From assembly GCF_002257705.1 (NCBI RefSeq), contig NZ_LSLK01000058.1:1-31650 (forward strand): 31,650 nt of DNA, given 5' to 3'. The notes beneath the pieces were generated by a model. It was not told the DNA's origin. It worked only from the letters and a program-made list of their open reading frames with translations, and did not search any database. Shown here piece after piece: positions 15,987 through 24,561 of the stretch; the first letter of the stretch is position 1; every line of letters starts with the position of its first letter. Made by a program: the position numbers and the translations under genes. The stretch comes from Sporomusa silvacetica DSM 10669 (GTDB lineage: Bacteria > Bacillota > Negativicutes > Sporomusales > Sporomusaceae).

Positions 15987-16838
15987 TTACTGATTTATGG
16001 CTGCAACCTGATTCGCAACTGATCTATGGGTTTCAAAACATGGCTCTTCCGGCCAGCCGCCTAACATAAAAAGTGCCTCCATCACACCCCCGCCCACAGA
16101 CCGGGCTTTATCTGATATGGCATAGCAATGCTCAGGTACACAGCGGGGATCAATATCACCGACTTTTAGTCCTGGAGTTACAGTAAGTCCGTCCCGAAGC
16201 AACCCACGCAAAACACCTGAAATAGTAGCTCGCACCGGCAATCCGTTTACCTGCGCCACAATCTCTCCAGCCTCTACCTGCTGGGTAATCCGGCACAATG
16301 ATTGAAAAATACCTTTACCGGGAGCCCGCAAAATACGTTCTTGTGTATAGCCGTCAATTTCGCCGGGAATACCGGTATCAGGTAAAGCTTGTCCATGAGT
16401 AATAACCTGACCCAAATAATGGCCGCGTTTGGTTTCCACAACCGCATGCACATCAACGCCGGCTGTAAAGCCAGGCCCCACACCTATAACCACCGGGGCA
16501 TCCCCTAGTTGGGTTCCTAGATTTCGTTTGGCCAAAATGGCATCAACTACCCCCCAGGGCTTACATAATTCAACAACTGTAGCCGACTCATCAATAACCA
16601 CAGCAATTTTTCCCTCATTCACTATCTGCACAGCCTTATTGATCTCGGTTTTTACCGCTGTTACCCCTTCTACTACTGCTACTCCGTTAAAGACTGCTTC
16701 CGCAAAAGACACCGTCCGTCGAATCACTGTAGGTTGGGCTAACTCGGTCATAATGATCTGAAAACCGCTGCGAAATAACCGGTGAGCAATCCCTGTTGCC
16801 AAGTCACCTGCACCTTTTATTACGATTAATCGGTCCAT
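15987..16838 (-). CDS. yqeB: YqeB, selenium-dependent molybdenum hydroxylase system protein
   Basis: A 283-residue cytoplasmic protein of the EF2563/YqeB family. The N-terminus carries IKGAGDLATGIAHRL (residues 7-21), a Rossmann-like nucleotide-binding loop, and the rest matches the family's XdhC-like character. YqeB is an accepted genomic marker of enzymes that carry a labile selenium at the molybdenum site, so it points to a Se-dependent form of the XdhD-type enzyme in this cluster. The precise reaction is not established; a role in cofactor maturation is inferred. Start ATG 16838 lies 5 nt after GGAGG, better than the in-frame TTG at 16850. Its usual partner yqeC is not in the window. Confidence 0.92.
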   Translation of the reverse strand: MDRLIVIKGAGDLATGIAHRLFRSGFQIIMTELAQPTVIRRTVSFAEAVFNGVAVVEGVTAVKTEINKAVQIVNEGKIAVVIDESATVVELCKPWGVVDAILAKRNLGTQLGDAPVVIGVGPGFTAGVDVHAVVETKRGHYLGQVITHGQALPDTGIPGEIDGYTQERILRAPGKGIFQSLCRITQQVEAGEIVAQVNGLPVRATISGVLRGLLRDGLTVTPGLKVGDIDPRCVPEHCYAISDKARSVGGGVMEALFMLGGWPEEPCFETHRSVANQVAAINQ

Positions 16839-16984
16839 AACATCCTCCAAATCCGCCCTCTCGACGATATTACATAATAAAAATTCGCTTGCCCCTGCTT
16901 TTTCACCTTCCTATTGCTGTGAATATTGCTCATTATTCTCTATATTTTTCATAATGAACAGCAGTTCTTATACGGGAAAAGTGG

Positions 16985-17059
16985 TTATCCAGTTATTTCC
17001 AGTGTACTGTCACGCACTATTTTCATAAATCCAAATGGAGCTAGTCTTATAGATACCAT
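16985..17059 (-). pseudogene. Very short open frame in the ssnA-yqeB gap
   Basis: The 246-bp gap between ssnA and yqeB is much longer than most gaps in this cluster. It holds a 24-codon frame, MVSIRLAPFGFMKIVRDSTL..., with GGAGG directly upstream. The two-strand pattern is loosely like the start of a MoaD/ThiS-type sulfur carrier, but it stops too early. Remnant or chance; low confidence. Confidence 0.15.
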
Positions 17060-17084
17060 TGCCTCCACATATTCACCGTAACCT

Positions 17085-18413
17085 TTACGGCAGCTTATCC
17101 ATGTTATCCCACAAACGCTGAGCAGCCTTACGGGCTTTATCGTAAATAGGGCTGACGTCAAAAGCAAACTGTCTGTTTTCCAGCACAACTTTGCCGTTGA
17201 TGATAACGGTAGTCACATCACGGGAGTCCATGCCAAAAGCAATGTGACCGCCAATGTTGCCAGGTACAAGCGGCGTAGGAGATTGGTAATCAAGCACAGT
17301 CAAATCAGCTTTGCAGCCGGGAGCCACACGGCCGAAATCAGCAGCAAAGTAACGCTTCAATATCTCGTTTCCGTTGTACAGAAACTTCAGGTAACTGTCA
17401 GGCCACATCGAGCCGATAGCATCTTTATGTTTGAAGTACGCAAACTTCATTTCTTCCCACATATCACTACCCATGCCGTCAGTTCCCAATACCAGATTTT
17501 TATACAGCGGCAGTTTGCTGCTGTAGCCCACATTATTGTTCATGTTGGAACGGGCATTGTGAGCCAGAAAAGCATCTTTGGCGTTGATAATTTCAATATC
17601 CTGGTCTGACAGGTGTACGCCATGCACCAAGAGTGCCTTGTCATTAATCAAATCATAGTCGTTAAGCCGGACAATAAGATCTTTGCCATACAGATGGTGG
17701 CTATGGGACACGTCATAACGGTCTTCGGCCACATGCACATGCACACCGCGTCCAGTTTCGCGTACAGCATCAGCCATAAGTTTGAGGGCAGCGTCAGGCA
17801 AAGTAACAGGTGCATGGCCGCCAATCATAGCCTCCACCAAGTGATTGCCGTCGGTTGCCTGTTTATCACTTTCGCACAATTTGGCAAAATCAACATTTTC
17901 CTGAACACCAGCTTCAACTTCTTTCAGTCCCTCGTTGCGGTCGGTGGTCTCATAGCAGGTAATACCGCGCAACCCGGTTTCTTCAAAGGCTTGCTTGAGG
18001 GTTTTTAGCGAGCCTTTGAGAAAGGCTGGTGAGGCATGGTGGTCAATAACCGAAGTGGTCCCGCAGCGAATGGCTTCCAGTGAGCATACCATACCGCTGT
18101 AATAGAGGATTTCCTCGTCAATGGCCAGGTCAAGCCGCCACCAGAGGTTTTTGAGTACCGAAATGAAGTCAGAGCTGGGAGCAATAGTGGCGGTAATACC
18201 CCGGGACAAACCGGAATAAAAATGATTGTGGCTGCAGACAAGGCCTGGCATGACAAGCTTCCCTTGCATATCCAGCACGAAGTCGGCCTGATAATTGGCC
18301 GCAATACCTGCGCCGACGGCAGCGATTTTGCTGCCGTCAATAACAATATCAACACTGGATTGTATGGAAGCCGGATGAAATTCAACAACTGTGGCGTTCT
18401 TTAGTACTAACAC
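17085..18413 (-). CDS. ssnA: SsnA family aminohydrolase
   Basis: A 442-residue metal-dependent amidohydrolase of the TRZ/ATZ-guanine-deaminase branch. Ligands are seen at H62 and H64 (CSHNHFYSG), in HVHVAEDRYDVSHSHH (about 228), at LVHGVHL, and the aspartate in LGTDGMGSDM (about 311). NARSNMNNNVGYS is a typical family segment. The length equals the E. coli protein's (442). SsnA almost always accompanies ygfK in purine/selenium clusters; hydrolysis of a modified purine or its ring-opened product is the inferred role, with the true substrate uncertain. It is 12 bp downstream of ygfK. Confidence 0.95.
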   Translation of the reverse strand: MLVLKNATVVEFHPASIQSSVDIVIDGSKIAAVGAGIAANYQADFVLDMQGKLVMPGLVCSHNHFYSGLSRGITATIAPSSDFISVLKNLWWRLDLAIDEEILYYSGMVCSLEAIRCGTTSVIDHHASPAFLKGSLKTLKQAFEETGLRGITCYETTDRNEGLKEVEAGVQENVDFAKLCESDKQATDGNHLVEAMIGGHAPVTLPDAALKLMADAVRETGRGVHVHVAEDRYDVSHSHHLYGKDLIVRLNDYDLINDKALLVHGVHLSDQDIEIINAKDAFLAHNARSNMNNNVGYSSKLPLYKNLVLGTDGMGSDMWEEMKFAYFKHKDAIGSMWPDSYLKFLYNGNEILKRYFAADFGRVAPGCKADLTVLDYQSPTPLVPGNIGGHIAFGMDSRDVTTVIINGKVVLENRQFAFDVSPIYDKARKAAQRLWDNMDKLP

Positions 18414-18424
18414 AATATCCCCCC

Positions 18425-21400
18425 TTATTCATCCACAGGACCGAACAGCGCCGGCCGATTGGTGTGCAGATAATTAAATACTTGGGCCATCCTGTCAAAG
18501 GCTTCATTGCCTGTTGCCTCAAGCTGGCCGTTTACCAGGCGGTGGGTAGTTACCTCACCCTTAACGCGAACCGTCATTGCCTCGCTTCCTACTAGAAAAC
18601 CACTGTTTTGGCTATGGTCAAAGTCGTCACGCCGGCTAAATATGGTAAGCTTATCGGTGAATGGACGGCCTTCCCACGGACAGAAGCTGGCACAGTTGCC
18701 ACATTCGTTACAGAAGGCGTCCAGGTGGATAATCTGGTTATAGTTAGCAAAACCATTGCCTACGCGAACAGCCAAGTTAGCGCGGTTGGGGCAAACTTCC
18801 ACACATTTGTTGCAAACATAGTTACACTCTAAACAGCGGCTGAATTCTTGCTCACCTATAGCCACTTCGACTTTACCCGGACCTTCGGCAGTCAGCTGGG
18901 AAGCCGTTGTCAGGCCAATTTTCCTGGCAGTAATTTCTTGGGCCTGTTCAGCTGCAGCTTTACCAGTCTTGTCGACTTTACCTGCAAAACCGGCTATTTC
19001 TTTTTGACAGATGGCATCAGCAGCTTTGCGGCCTTCGGCAATACATTTTACGATAGAAGAAGCGCCTTGACGGGCATCACCGGCTAAGTACACATTCTCC
19101 TGATTCGTTACTTGCTGACCTTGGGTGGTAATCCCCAGTTTGGCAAGCAACCCTGTATTGATATCTTCACCAATTGAGATGATGATGGTATCGGCTTTAA
19201 AGCTCTTATACTCACCGGTAGGTTCCGGCTGACGCCGTCCACTGGCATCCGGTCTGCCAAGCTGCATGACCTGACAGACAAGGTTACCCTGGTCATCTAT
19301 TTTTTCCGGGTTAACCAGAAAGTCAAAATCAACATTGTCAGCAACAGCCAGGTTGTATTCAACGCGGTCGGCAGGCATTTCGTTGATGGAACGGCGATAC
19401 ACAATAGCACTTGTTTCCACACCTTTTATCCGCAAAGCCGTACGGCTGGCATCCATCGCCGTATTACCGGCACCAATGGTCACAACGGTTTTACCTAAGT
19501 GCAGAGCAGTCACGTCTTTATTATATTGAGCCAGGAATTTCAGTGCCGGAATGATTTGTGGCGTTTTACCACCTTCGACTTTAAGATTGAACGGTTTTTC
19601 GGCACCTGCACCTACGGCTACGATTACGTACTTGTAGCCTTTTTGTTTCAGGTCTGCCGGGGTAAGGTCCGGGCTGGAGTTAAAGACAAACTCAACACCA
19701 TGTTCTTTGATAAAATTGATATCACCCTCAATGGTTTCGCGACTAATACGGAAATTAGGAATAACGTGCTGCACAGTACCGCCGGCGCTTGCGCGGGTTT
19801 CGTATACTGTCACACTAAAGCCGTGGCGAACTAAGAAATAAGCTGAGGCCAGGCCAGCCGGGCCTGCGCCCATAACAGCAACCTTGATGCCATTTTTACT
19901 TTGCGGTAATTTATAGTTTTTGCAGTACTCTTCCCAGCCTTGTTCAACAGCCAGACGCTTGACTTCGCGAATATGCACACAGCCTTCATAATCCAGACGG
20001 GTACAATTATGCTGACAGACATGATCGCAGATGGTGCCTGTAATGCCAGGCAAAGCATTCTTTTCATAGATAAGCGCCAAGGCCTCGGCATAGCGTTTTT
20101 GGCCTACCAGTCGAATGTATTCAGGAATATCCTGATTAATGGGACAAGCCATTTTACAAGGGGCAGCGGCACAGTCATATAGCGGCAGCGGGCTCTTGAT
20201 AGCAGCTTTTGCATCGCCCCGAAAATCCTTTTGCGAGTAATCGGCGGTCAGGGCTTTTTGGGCTAATGCTTGCAGTTTGACAACATCAATCTGGTCATAT
20301 TCCCAGCCCGCAGCTGTTTCCAGTTTGGTGGCAATAGCAGACATCCGGGCATAACCACCTGGTTTGAGCATTTCGGTAGCCATGGTAACAGGCTTAATCC
20401 CGGTGGCAAATACAGCTAATACATTGTGTTCAGTAATACCACCGGAGAATGAAATAGGCATTTTCCCATTGAACTCTGCCGATATTTTTGCAGCAAGATT
20501 GACAGATAGCGGGAATAAGGCCCGGCCTGACATGTACATTTCACCACCAGGTAGTTTCCCTTTAAAGTTGACTGATCCCAGCGTGTTCGTCAGCTTAACG
20601 CCAAAGAAGCGATCATGCTCGTTAGCCAGCTTTTTCAGCCTTGCCAGCATGGGGATAGCGTCCTTGTATTGCAAGTCATGGTCAAAAGCTTCTGCTGACA
20701 ACTCAACATAACCAAATCCGGTACTATCAAGGATAGAACGCACGCCTTGATAAGTCAGCAGTGTCGGATTAAGTTTAACATACATACCGATCTTCTTTTC
20801 GGTCAGCATATATACGCAAATTCTCTCAATTTCAGCAGGCGGACAGCCGTGCATAGTGGACAGGGTAATCGACTGGCAGACATTGCCCGAAATACGTTTA
20901 GATAAACCTTTGAGCACAGGCAGACGGTCTTCTAACCCTGTGCCTTTAAGGAAACCGCCATCAGTAATTAGGTCTTCTACTTCTGCCAGACATTGTTTAA
21001 AGTACGGCTGTTTAGAAGCATCCATCAAGTTGTTCAGATAGGCATCCATGCGCGGCGACTGGATACCTTCCAGGTTGTAGCCTGCGCTCATATTGAAGAT
21101 AAAGGAGCGTTTGCCGCTTTTACTAAGTCCCAGCGTTTCTTCGATAACATGTAGTAACACCCAGGCTTTGATATACTCTTCATAGGCTTTTTCTACTGTG
21201 TATTCGCTTGACCACTCGGTGTTAAAGCCTTCATCCTCGGCATCAATACAAGGTTTGGCAACAGGCGGCTCCTGTTCCTGCACTGTCTTGAGTTCAATAA
21301 AGCGGGCACCAGCCAGGTAGGAAACAGCAATGTTCTGGGCTAATTGGGTGTGAGGCCCGGCAGCCGGGCCTACGGCTGTCTCAATGGTTTCACCAAACAG

Positions 21401-21535
21401 CGAAAAGGTTTTATCGCTTTGCTTATGAAAAAAATGGCTGGCCGGATAGCCGAAGATGGCACACTCTGCCGCGTATTCCTCGAAAACCCGCGCAATAAGT
21501 GTAAGCAGGGGAACAGGTCTCATCAAGTCGCCCAT
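18425..21535 (-). CDS. ygfK: YgfK, iron-sulfur flavoprotein oxidoreductase ('selenate reductase' family)
   Basis: A 1036-residue cytoplasmic redox protein. The first 430 residues resemble the dihydroorotate/dihydropyrimidine dehydrogenase flavin barrel. A GltD-like part follows, with the Cys motif CAAAPCKMACPINQDIPEYI (about 455), an FAD site VMGAGPAGLASAYF (about 555) and an NAD(P) site VTIGAGNTAMDAS (about 690). Two Cys-rich ferredoxin-like motifs close it: CLECNYVCNKCVEVCP (about 905) and CNECGNCASFCPWEG (about 945). This order mirrors dihydropyrimidine dehydrogenase, so reduction or oxidation of a purine-type heterocycle with NAD(P)H is a sound inference. The family name comes from an E. 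coli selenate phenotype and is probably misleading. GGGAGG lies 8 nt before ATG. It is expected to carry electrons with XdhD. Confidence 0.95.
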   Translation of the reverse strand: MGDLMRPVPLLTLIARVFEEYAAECAIFGYPASHFFHKQSDKTFSLFGETIETAVGPAAGPHTQLAQNIAVSYLAGARFIELKTVQEQEPPVAKPCIDAEDEGFNTEWSSEYTVEKAYEEYIKAWVLLHVIEETLGLSKSGKRSFIFNMSAGYNLEGIQSPRMDAYLNNLMDASKQPYFKQCLAEVEDLITDGGFLKGTGLEDRLPVLKGLSKRISGNVCQSITLSTMHGCPPAEIERICVYMLTEKKIGMYVKLNPTLLTYQGVRSILDSTGFGYVELSAEAFDHDLQYKDAIPMLARLKKLANEHDRFFGVKLTNTLGSVNFKGKLPGGEMYMSGRALFPLSVNLAAKISAEFNGKMPISFSGGITEHNVLAVFATGIKPVTMATEMLKPGGYARMSAIATKLETAAGWEYDQIDVVKLQALAQKALTADYSQKDFRGDAKAAIKSPLPLYDCAAAPCKMACPINQDIPEYIRLVGQKRYAEALALIYEKNALPGITGTICDHVCQHNCTRLDYEGCVHIREVKRLAVEQGWEEYCKNYKLPQSKNGIKVAVMGAGPAGLASAYFLVRHGFSVTVYETRASAGGTVQHVIPNFRISRETIEGDINFIKEHGVEFVFNSSPDLTPADLKQKGYKYVIVAVGAGAEKPFNLKVEGGKTPQIIPALKFLAQYNKDVTALHLGKTVVTIGAGNTAMDASRTALRIKGVETSAIVYRRSINEMPADRVEYNLAVADNVDFDFLVNPEKIDDQGNLVCQVMQLGRPDASGRRQPEPTGEYKSFKADTIIISIGEDINTGLLAKLGITTQGQQVTNQENVYLAGDARQGASSIVKCIAEGRKAADAICQKEIAGFAGKVDKTGKAAAEQAQEITARKIGLTTASQLTAEGPGKVEVAIGEQEFSRCLECNYVCNKCVEVCPNRANLAVRVGNGFANYNQIIHLDAFCNECGNCASFCPWEGRPFTDKLTIFSRRDDFDHSQNSGFLVGSEAMTVRVKGEVTTHRLVNGQLEATGNEAFDRMAQVFNYLHTNRPALFGPVDE

Positions 21536-21555
21536 TATTTATTCCTCCCAGTTAT

Positions 21556-21939
21556 TTAATTTATTTTGCACACAGCAATGGCTTCTACTTCTACCAGCGC
21601 GTCTTTAGGCAGGCGAGCTACTTCGACGCAGGCGCGGGCAGGAAACTCTTTGGTAAAGTATTGCGCATAAATTGCATTGACAGCAGCAAAATCATTCATA
21701 TCTTTCAGGAAAACAGTTGTTTTAACAACAGCTTCCGCACCCAGTCCATCGCTGACCAAAATAGCCATTACGTTTTCCAGTGATTGTTTGGCCTGATCTT
21801 CTACCTTAACCGGAATGGTGCCGTCAGCTGGATTTACCGGTAATTGTCCGGATATGAACAGCAGGCCGTTGGCCTTGATGGCTTGCGAGTAGGGACCAAT
21901 AGCGGCAGGAGCCTTATCGGTGTTAACAATAGTTTTCAT
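21556..21939 (-). CDS. ridA: RidA family enamine/imine deaminase
   Basis: A 127-residue trimeric cytoplasmic protein. The family signatures are clear: IGPYSQAIKANGLLFISGQLP (about 14-34), the catalytic arginine R102 in FPARACVEVARLP, and the C-terminal VEVEAIAV. RidA hydrolyses reactive 2-aminoacrylate-type enamines to keto acids. Here it sits between xdhD and ygfK, in the same cluster as dpaL, whose product chemistry goes through 2-aminoacrylate. Clearing that intermediate, or an unstable imine from the purine route, is the inferred role. Typical length and start. Confidence 0.95.
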   Translation of the reverse strand: MKTIVNTDKAPAAIGPYSQAIKANGLLFISGQLPVNPADGTIPVKVEDQAKQSLENVMAILVSDGLGAEAVVKTTVFLKDMNDFAAVNAIYAQYFTKEFPARACVEVARLPKDALVEVEAIAVCKIN

Positions 21940-21974
21940 AGTTGAATAACCTCCAAGATTAATTTATTTTAAAA

Positions 21975-24527
21975 TTATTTGCGGCTATATGGTGTATGGG
22001 CTAGCGGCAGTTCTGGGCGTACTTTGCCGTCCAGCCGGAGATAAGCACCGGCAACGGCCGGAGCAGTGGGGACGGAAGTAATTTCGCCTACACCTTTGGC
22101 ACCATACGCCAATTCGGCTTGGTTCTTTTCCACGATTATACTTTCTATATCAGGAATACTGCTGGCCCGGAGCAAACCTAGTGTTCCGAATTTGACCTGC
22201 GGTATGCCAGCCTTAAGTGGTAAGTTTTCGGTCAAAGCATAGCCTAAGCCCATGACCACGCCGCCTTCAATTTGGCCCTCAACCCCCAGCGGGTTAATGG
22301 CTTTGCCAACATCATGGGCGGCAACTACTTTGACTAGCCTGCCGGCGTCATCAAGAATAACTACCTGACTGGCGTAACCATAAGCAACATGGCTGACCGG
22401 ATTTGGTTTGTCACATCCCATAGGATCAGTTACACCAGAGTATTCTCCATAAAATTCGCAGCCTTCCAGTTCAGACAGTGAGGCTGTTGCCAACGCTTCC
22501 TGGAGCTTAAGCGCTGCCTGGCGGGTGGCCTCGCCGGTGAATACTGTCTGCCGGGAGGCTGTGGTGGTGCCGGAATCAGGAGTAAGGTAGGTGTCAGGCT
22601 CAACAGCCATGATTTGAGAGGATTCTAGTCCTGTTGTTTCACATAAAATCTGGGTCATAACAGTGACTAATCCCTGTCCTATGCAGGCAGCACCGGTAAG
22701 AATAACGACTGTGCCGTTTTCGATTTTTAGCTTGACCCGACCAATGTCAGGCAGGCCGACACCGATGCCGGCGTTTTTCATAGCGCAGGCCAGACCGGCG
22801 TAGGGACTGGATTCAAACGCTTCCTTAACAGCTAGCAGCGTTTCTTTGAGAGCCGTACCTTGGTCGGCAATTTGGCCGTTGGGCAGTACCTTGCCTGGTT
22901 CGATGGCATTGCGCCAGCGTATCTCCCATTGGGAAATACCCACTTTTTCTGCCAGCATGTTGATATTATTCTCCATGGGAAAGCAGGACTGCGTTACACC
23001 GAAACCCCGGAAAGCCCCACCTGGTGGATTATTGGTATAGACGCCTAAACCAACTATATCCACATTGGGGATTTGGTAGGGTCCGGCGGCGTGGGTACAG
23101 GCCCGTTGCAATACCGGCCCGCCGAGCGAGGCATAGGCTCCGGTATCGGCAATAAGTTCAGCTTTCATGGCTGTAATGATCCCATTTTCATCACATGCGG
23201 TCGTAAATTCCATTTCCATGGCATGACGCTTAGGATGAACATTAATACTTTCCTGGCGATTCAGCGTATTTTTGACCGGTTTATTAGTGTGCCAGGCGAG
23301 CAAGGCGGCATGATGTTGTACCGATAAATCTTCTTTGCCGCCAAAGCCACCACCCACCATTTTACTGATAATGCGTACTTCATTTTCTTCTACACCCAGA
23401 AGTGAGACAATGCCATGGTGATCATCATATACATTCTGACTGGCAGTGTACACCGTTAAAGTGCCGTCAATATTGGGGACTGCCAGAGCGCTCTCTGGTT
23501 CGAGAAAAGCATGTTCAGTAGCCGGAGTGGTGTAACGCTGGGTTACAACATATTTGGCCTTATCAATGGCTTCCTCGACATTACCACGTTTAAGTACTGT
23601 TCTGGCTAATAGATTACCCTTAGGGTGAAGCTGGGGGGCATCGTCTGCCAGCGCTTGGCGGGGCACAAGCAGCGGGGTTAATTCTTCATAATCTACCTGT
23701 ATTAATTTAATAGCCTCTTTTGCTATTTTTTTGCTTGTGGCAGCGACAGCGGCTAGTGCATCACCGATATAGCGGGTTTCTTCCCCTTCAGCGATAAAGG
23801 CCGGCCAGTCGGGAATAATATGACCCTGGTTACGGCGTCCGGGAATATCCTTCGCAGTAATTACGGCTTCGACACCAGGCAGTGCCTGAGCTGCTGCTGT
23901 ATCAATTTTTTTAATGAAGGCGCGGGCGCTGGGTGCGCGGAGGATAGCAGCGTATAGCATACCGTCCACAATCATATCATCAACATATTCGGCAGTACCT
24001 AAGGTTTTAGCTTTAGCATCGACCCGTGGCATTCTGTCGCCTACTTTATAAGTACTATTACCGGACGGTGTGAAGCCCTCACGCAGAGCTTTGGCCGCCT
24101 TCAGCACAGCTTGTTCAATTTTAACATAACCGGTACAGCGGCAGATATTGCCGTGCAGCGCTCTTTTCACTTCGTCACAAGTAGGATCAGGGTTTTTTTC
24201 AAGTAAAGCTTTCGCACTGATAACCATGCCGGGAATGCAGAAACCGCACTGTACAGCACCTGCTGTGGCAAACGCCCAGCTATAGATGTCTTTTTCCTGT
24301 TTAGATAAGCCTTCAACAGTCAGCACTGTTTTGCCGCTGATTTTGGCGGTTGTCAACACACAAGCCCGCGTAGCCTTGCCGTCCAGCAGCACCATACAAG
24401 CCCCGCAGGCCCCTTCGGCGCAGCCGTTTTTTACGGAAGTGAGACGGGCATAGTCTCTTAAATACTCTAACAGATTTATATCGTGACCAACATCGACCTG
24501 CTGGCCGTTCAGTACGAAATTATACAC
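21975..24527 (-). CDS. XdhD-type molybdenum hydroxylase (2Fe-2S and molybdenum parts fused)
   Basis: An 850-residue enzyme of the xanthine oxidase family. The first 155 residues hold two 2Fe-2S sites: C36, C41, C44, C56 and C94, C97, C129, C131. The molybdopterin-cytosine-dinucleotide part follows, with GGGFGGKED (about 390), GGAFRGFGV (about 505) and the KGVGE catalytic glutamate (about 820). It hydroxylates purine rings. There is no FAD domain and no separate FAD subunit in the window, so electrons must leave by another route, perhaps YgfK. yqeB suggests a selenium-modified site. GTG 24527 is chosen over ATG 24533 because AGGAGG lies 7 nt before the GTG but only 1 nt before the ATG; homologues begin M-Y-x-F. 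Confidence 0.94.
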   Translation of the reverse strand: MYNFVLNGQQVDVGHDINLLEYLRDYARLTSVKNGCAEGACGACMVLLDGKATRACVLTTAKISGKTVLTVEGLSKQEKDIYSWAFATAGAVQCGFCIPGMVISAKALLEKNPDPTCDEVKRALHGNICRCTGYVKIEQAVLKAAKALREGFTPSGNSTYKVGDRMPRVDAKAKTLGTAEYVDDMIVDGMLYAAILRAPSARAFIKKIDTAAAQALPGVEAVITAKDIPGRRNQGHIIPDWPAFIAEGEETRYIGDALAAVAATSKKIAKEAIKLIQVDYEELTPLLVPRQALADDAPQLHPKGNLLARTVLKRGNVEEAIDKAKYVVTQRYTTPATEHAFLEPESALAVPNIDGTLTVYTASQNVYDDHHGIVSLLGVEENEVRIISKMVGGGFGGKEDLSVQHHAALLAWHTNKPVKNTLNRQESINVHPKRHAMEMEFTTACDENGIITAMKAELIADTGAYASLGGPVLQRACTHAAGPYQIPNVDIVGLGVYTNNPPGGAFRGFGVTQSCFPMENNINMLAEKVGISQWEIRWRNAIEPGKVLPNGQIADQGTALKETLLAVKEAFESSPYAGLACAMKNAGIGVGLPDIGRVKLKIENGTVVILTGAACIGQGLVTVMTQILCETTGLESSQIMAVEPDTYLTPDSGTTTASRQTVFTGEATRQAALKLQEALATASLSELEGCEFYGEYSGVTDPMGCDKPNPVSHVAYGYASQVVILDDAGRLVKVVAAHDVGKAINPLGVEGQIEGGVVMGLGYALTENLPLKAGIPQVKFGTLGLLRASSIPDIESIIVEKNQAELAYGAKGVGEITSVPTAPAVAGAYLRLDGKVRPELPLAHTPYSRK

Positions 24528-24561
24528 ACTCATCCCTCCTGTCTAGGAAAGGTTTGCGGCT

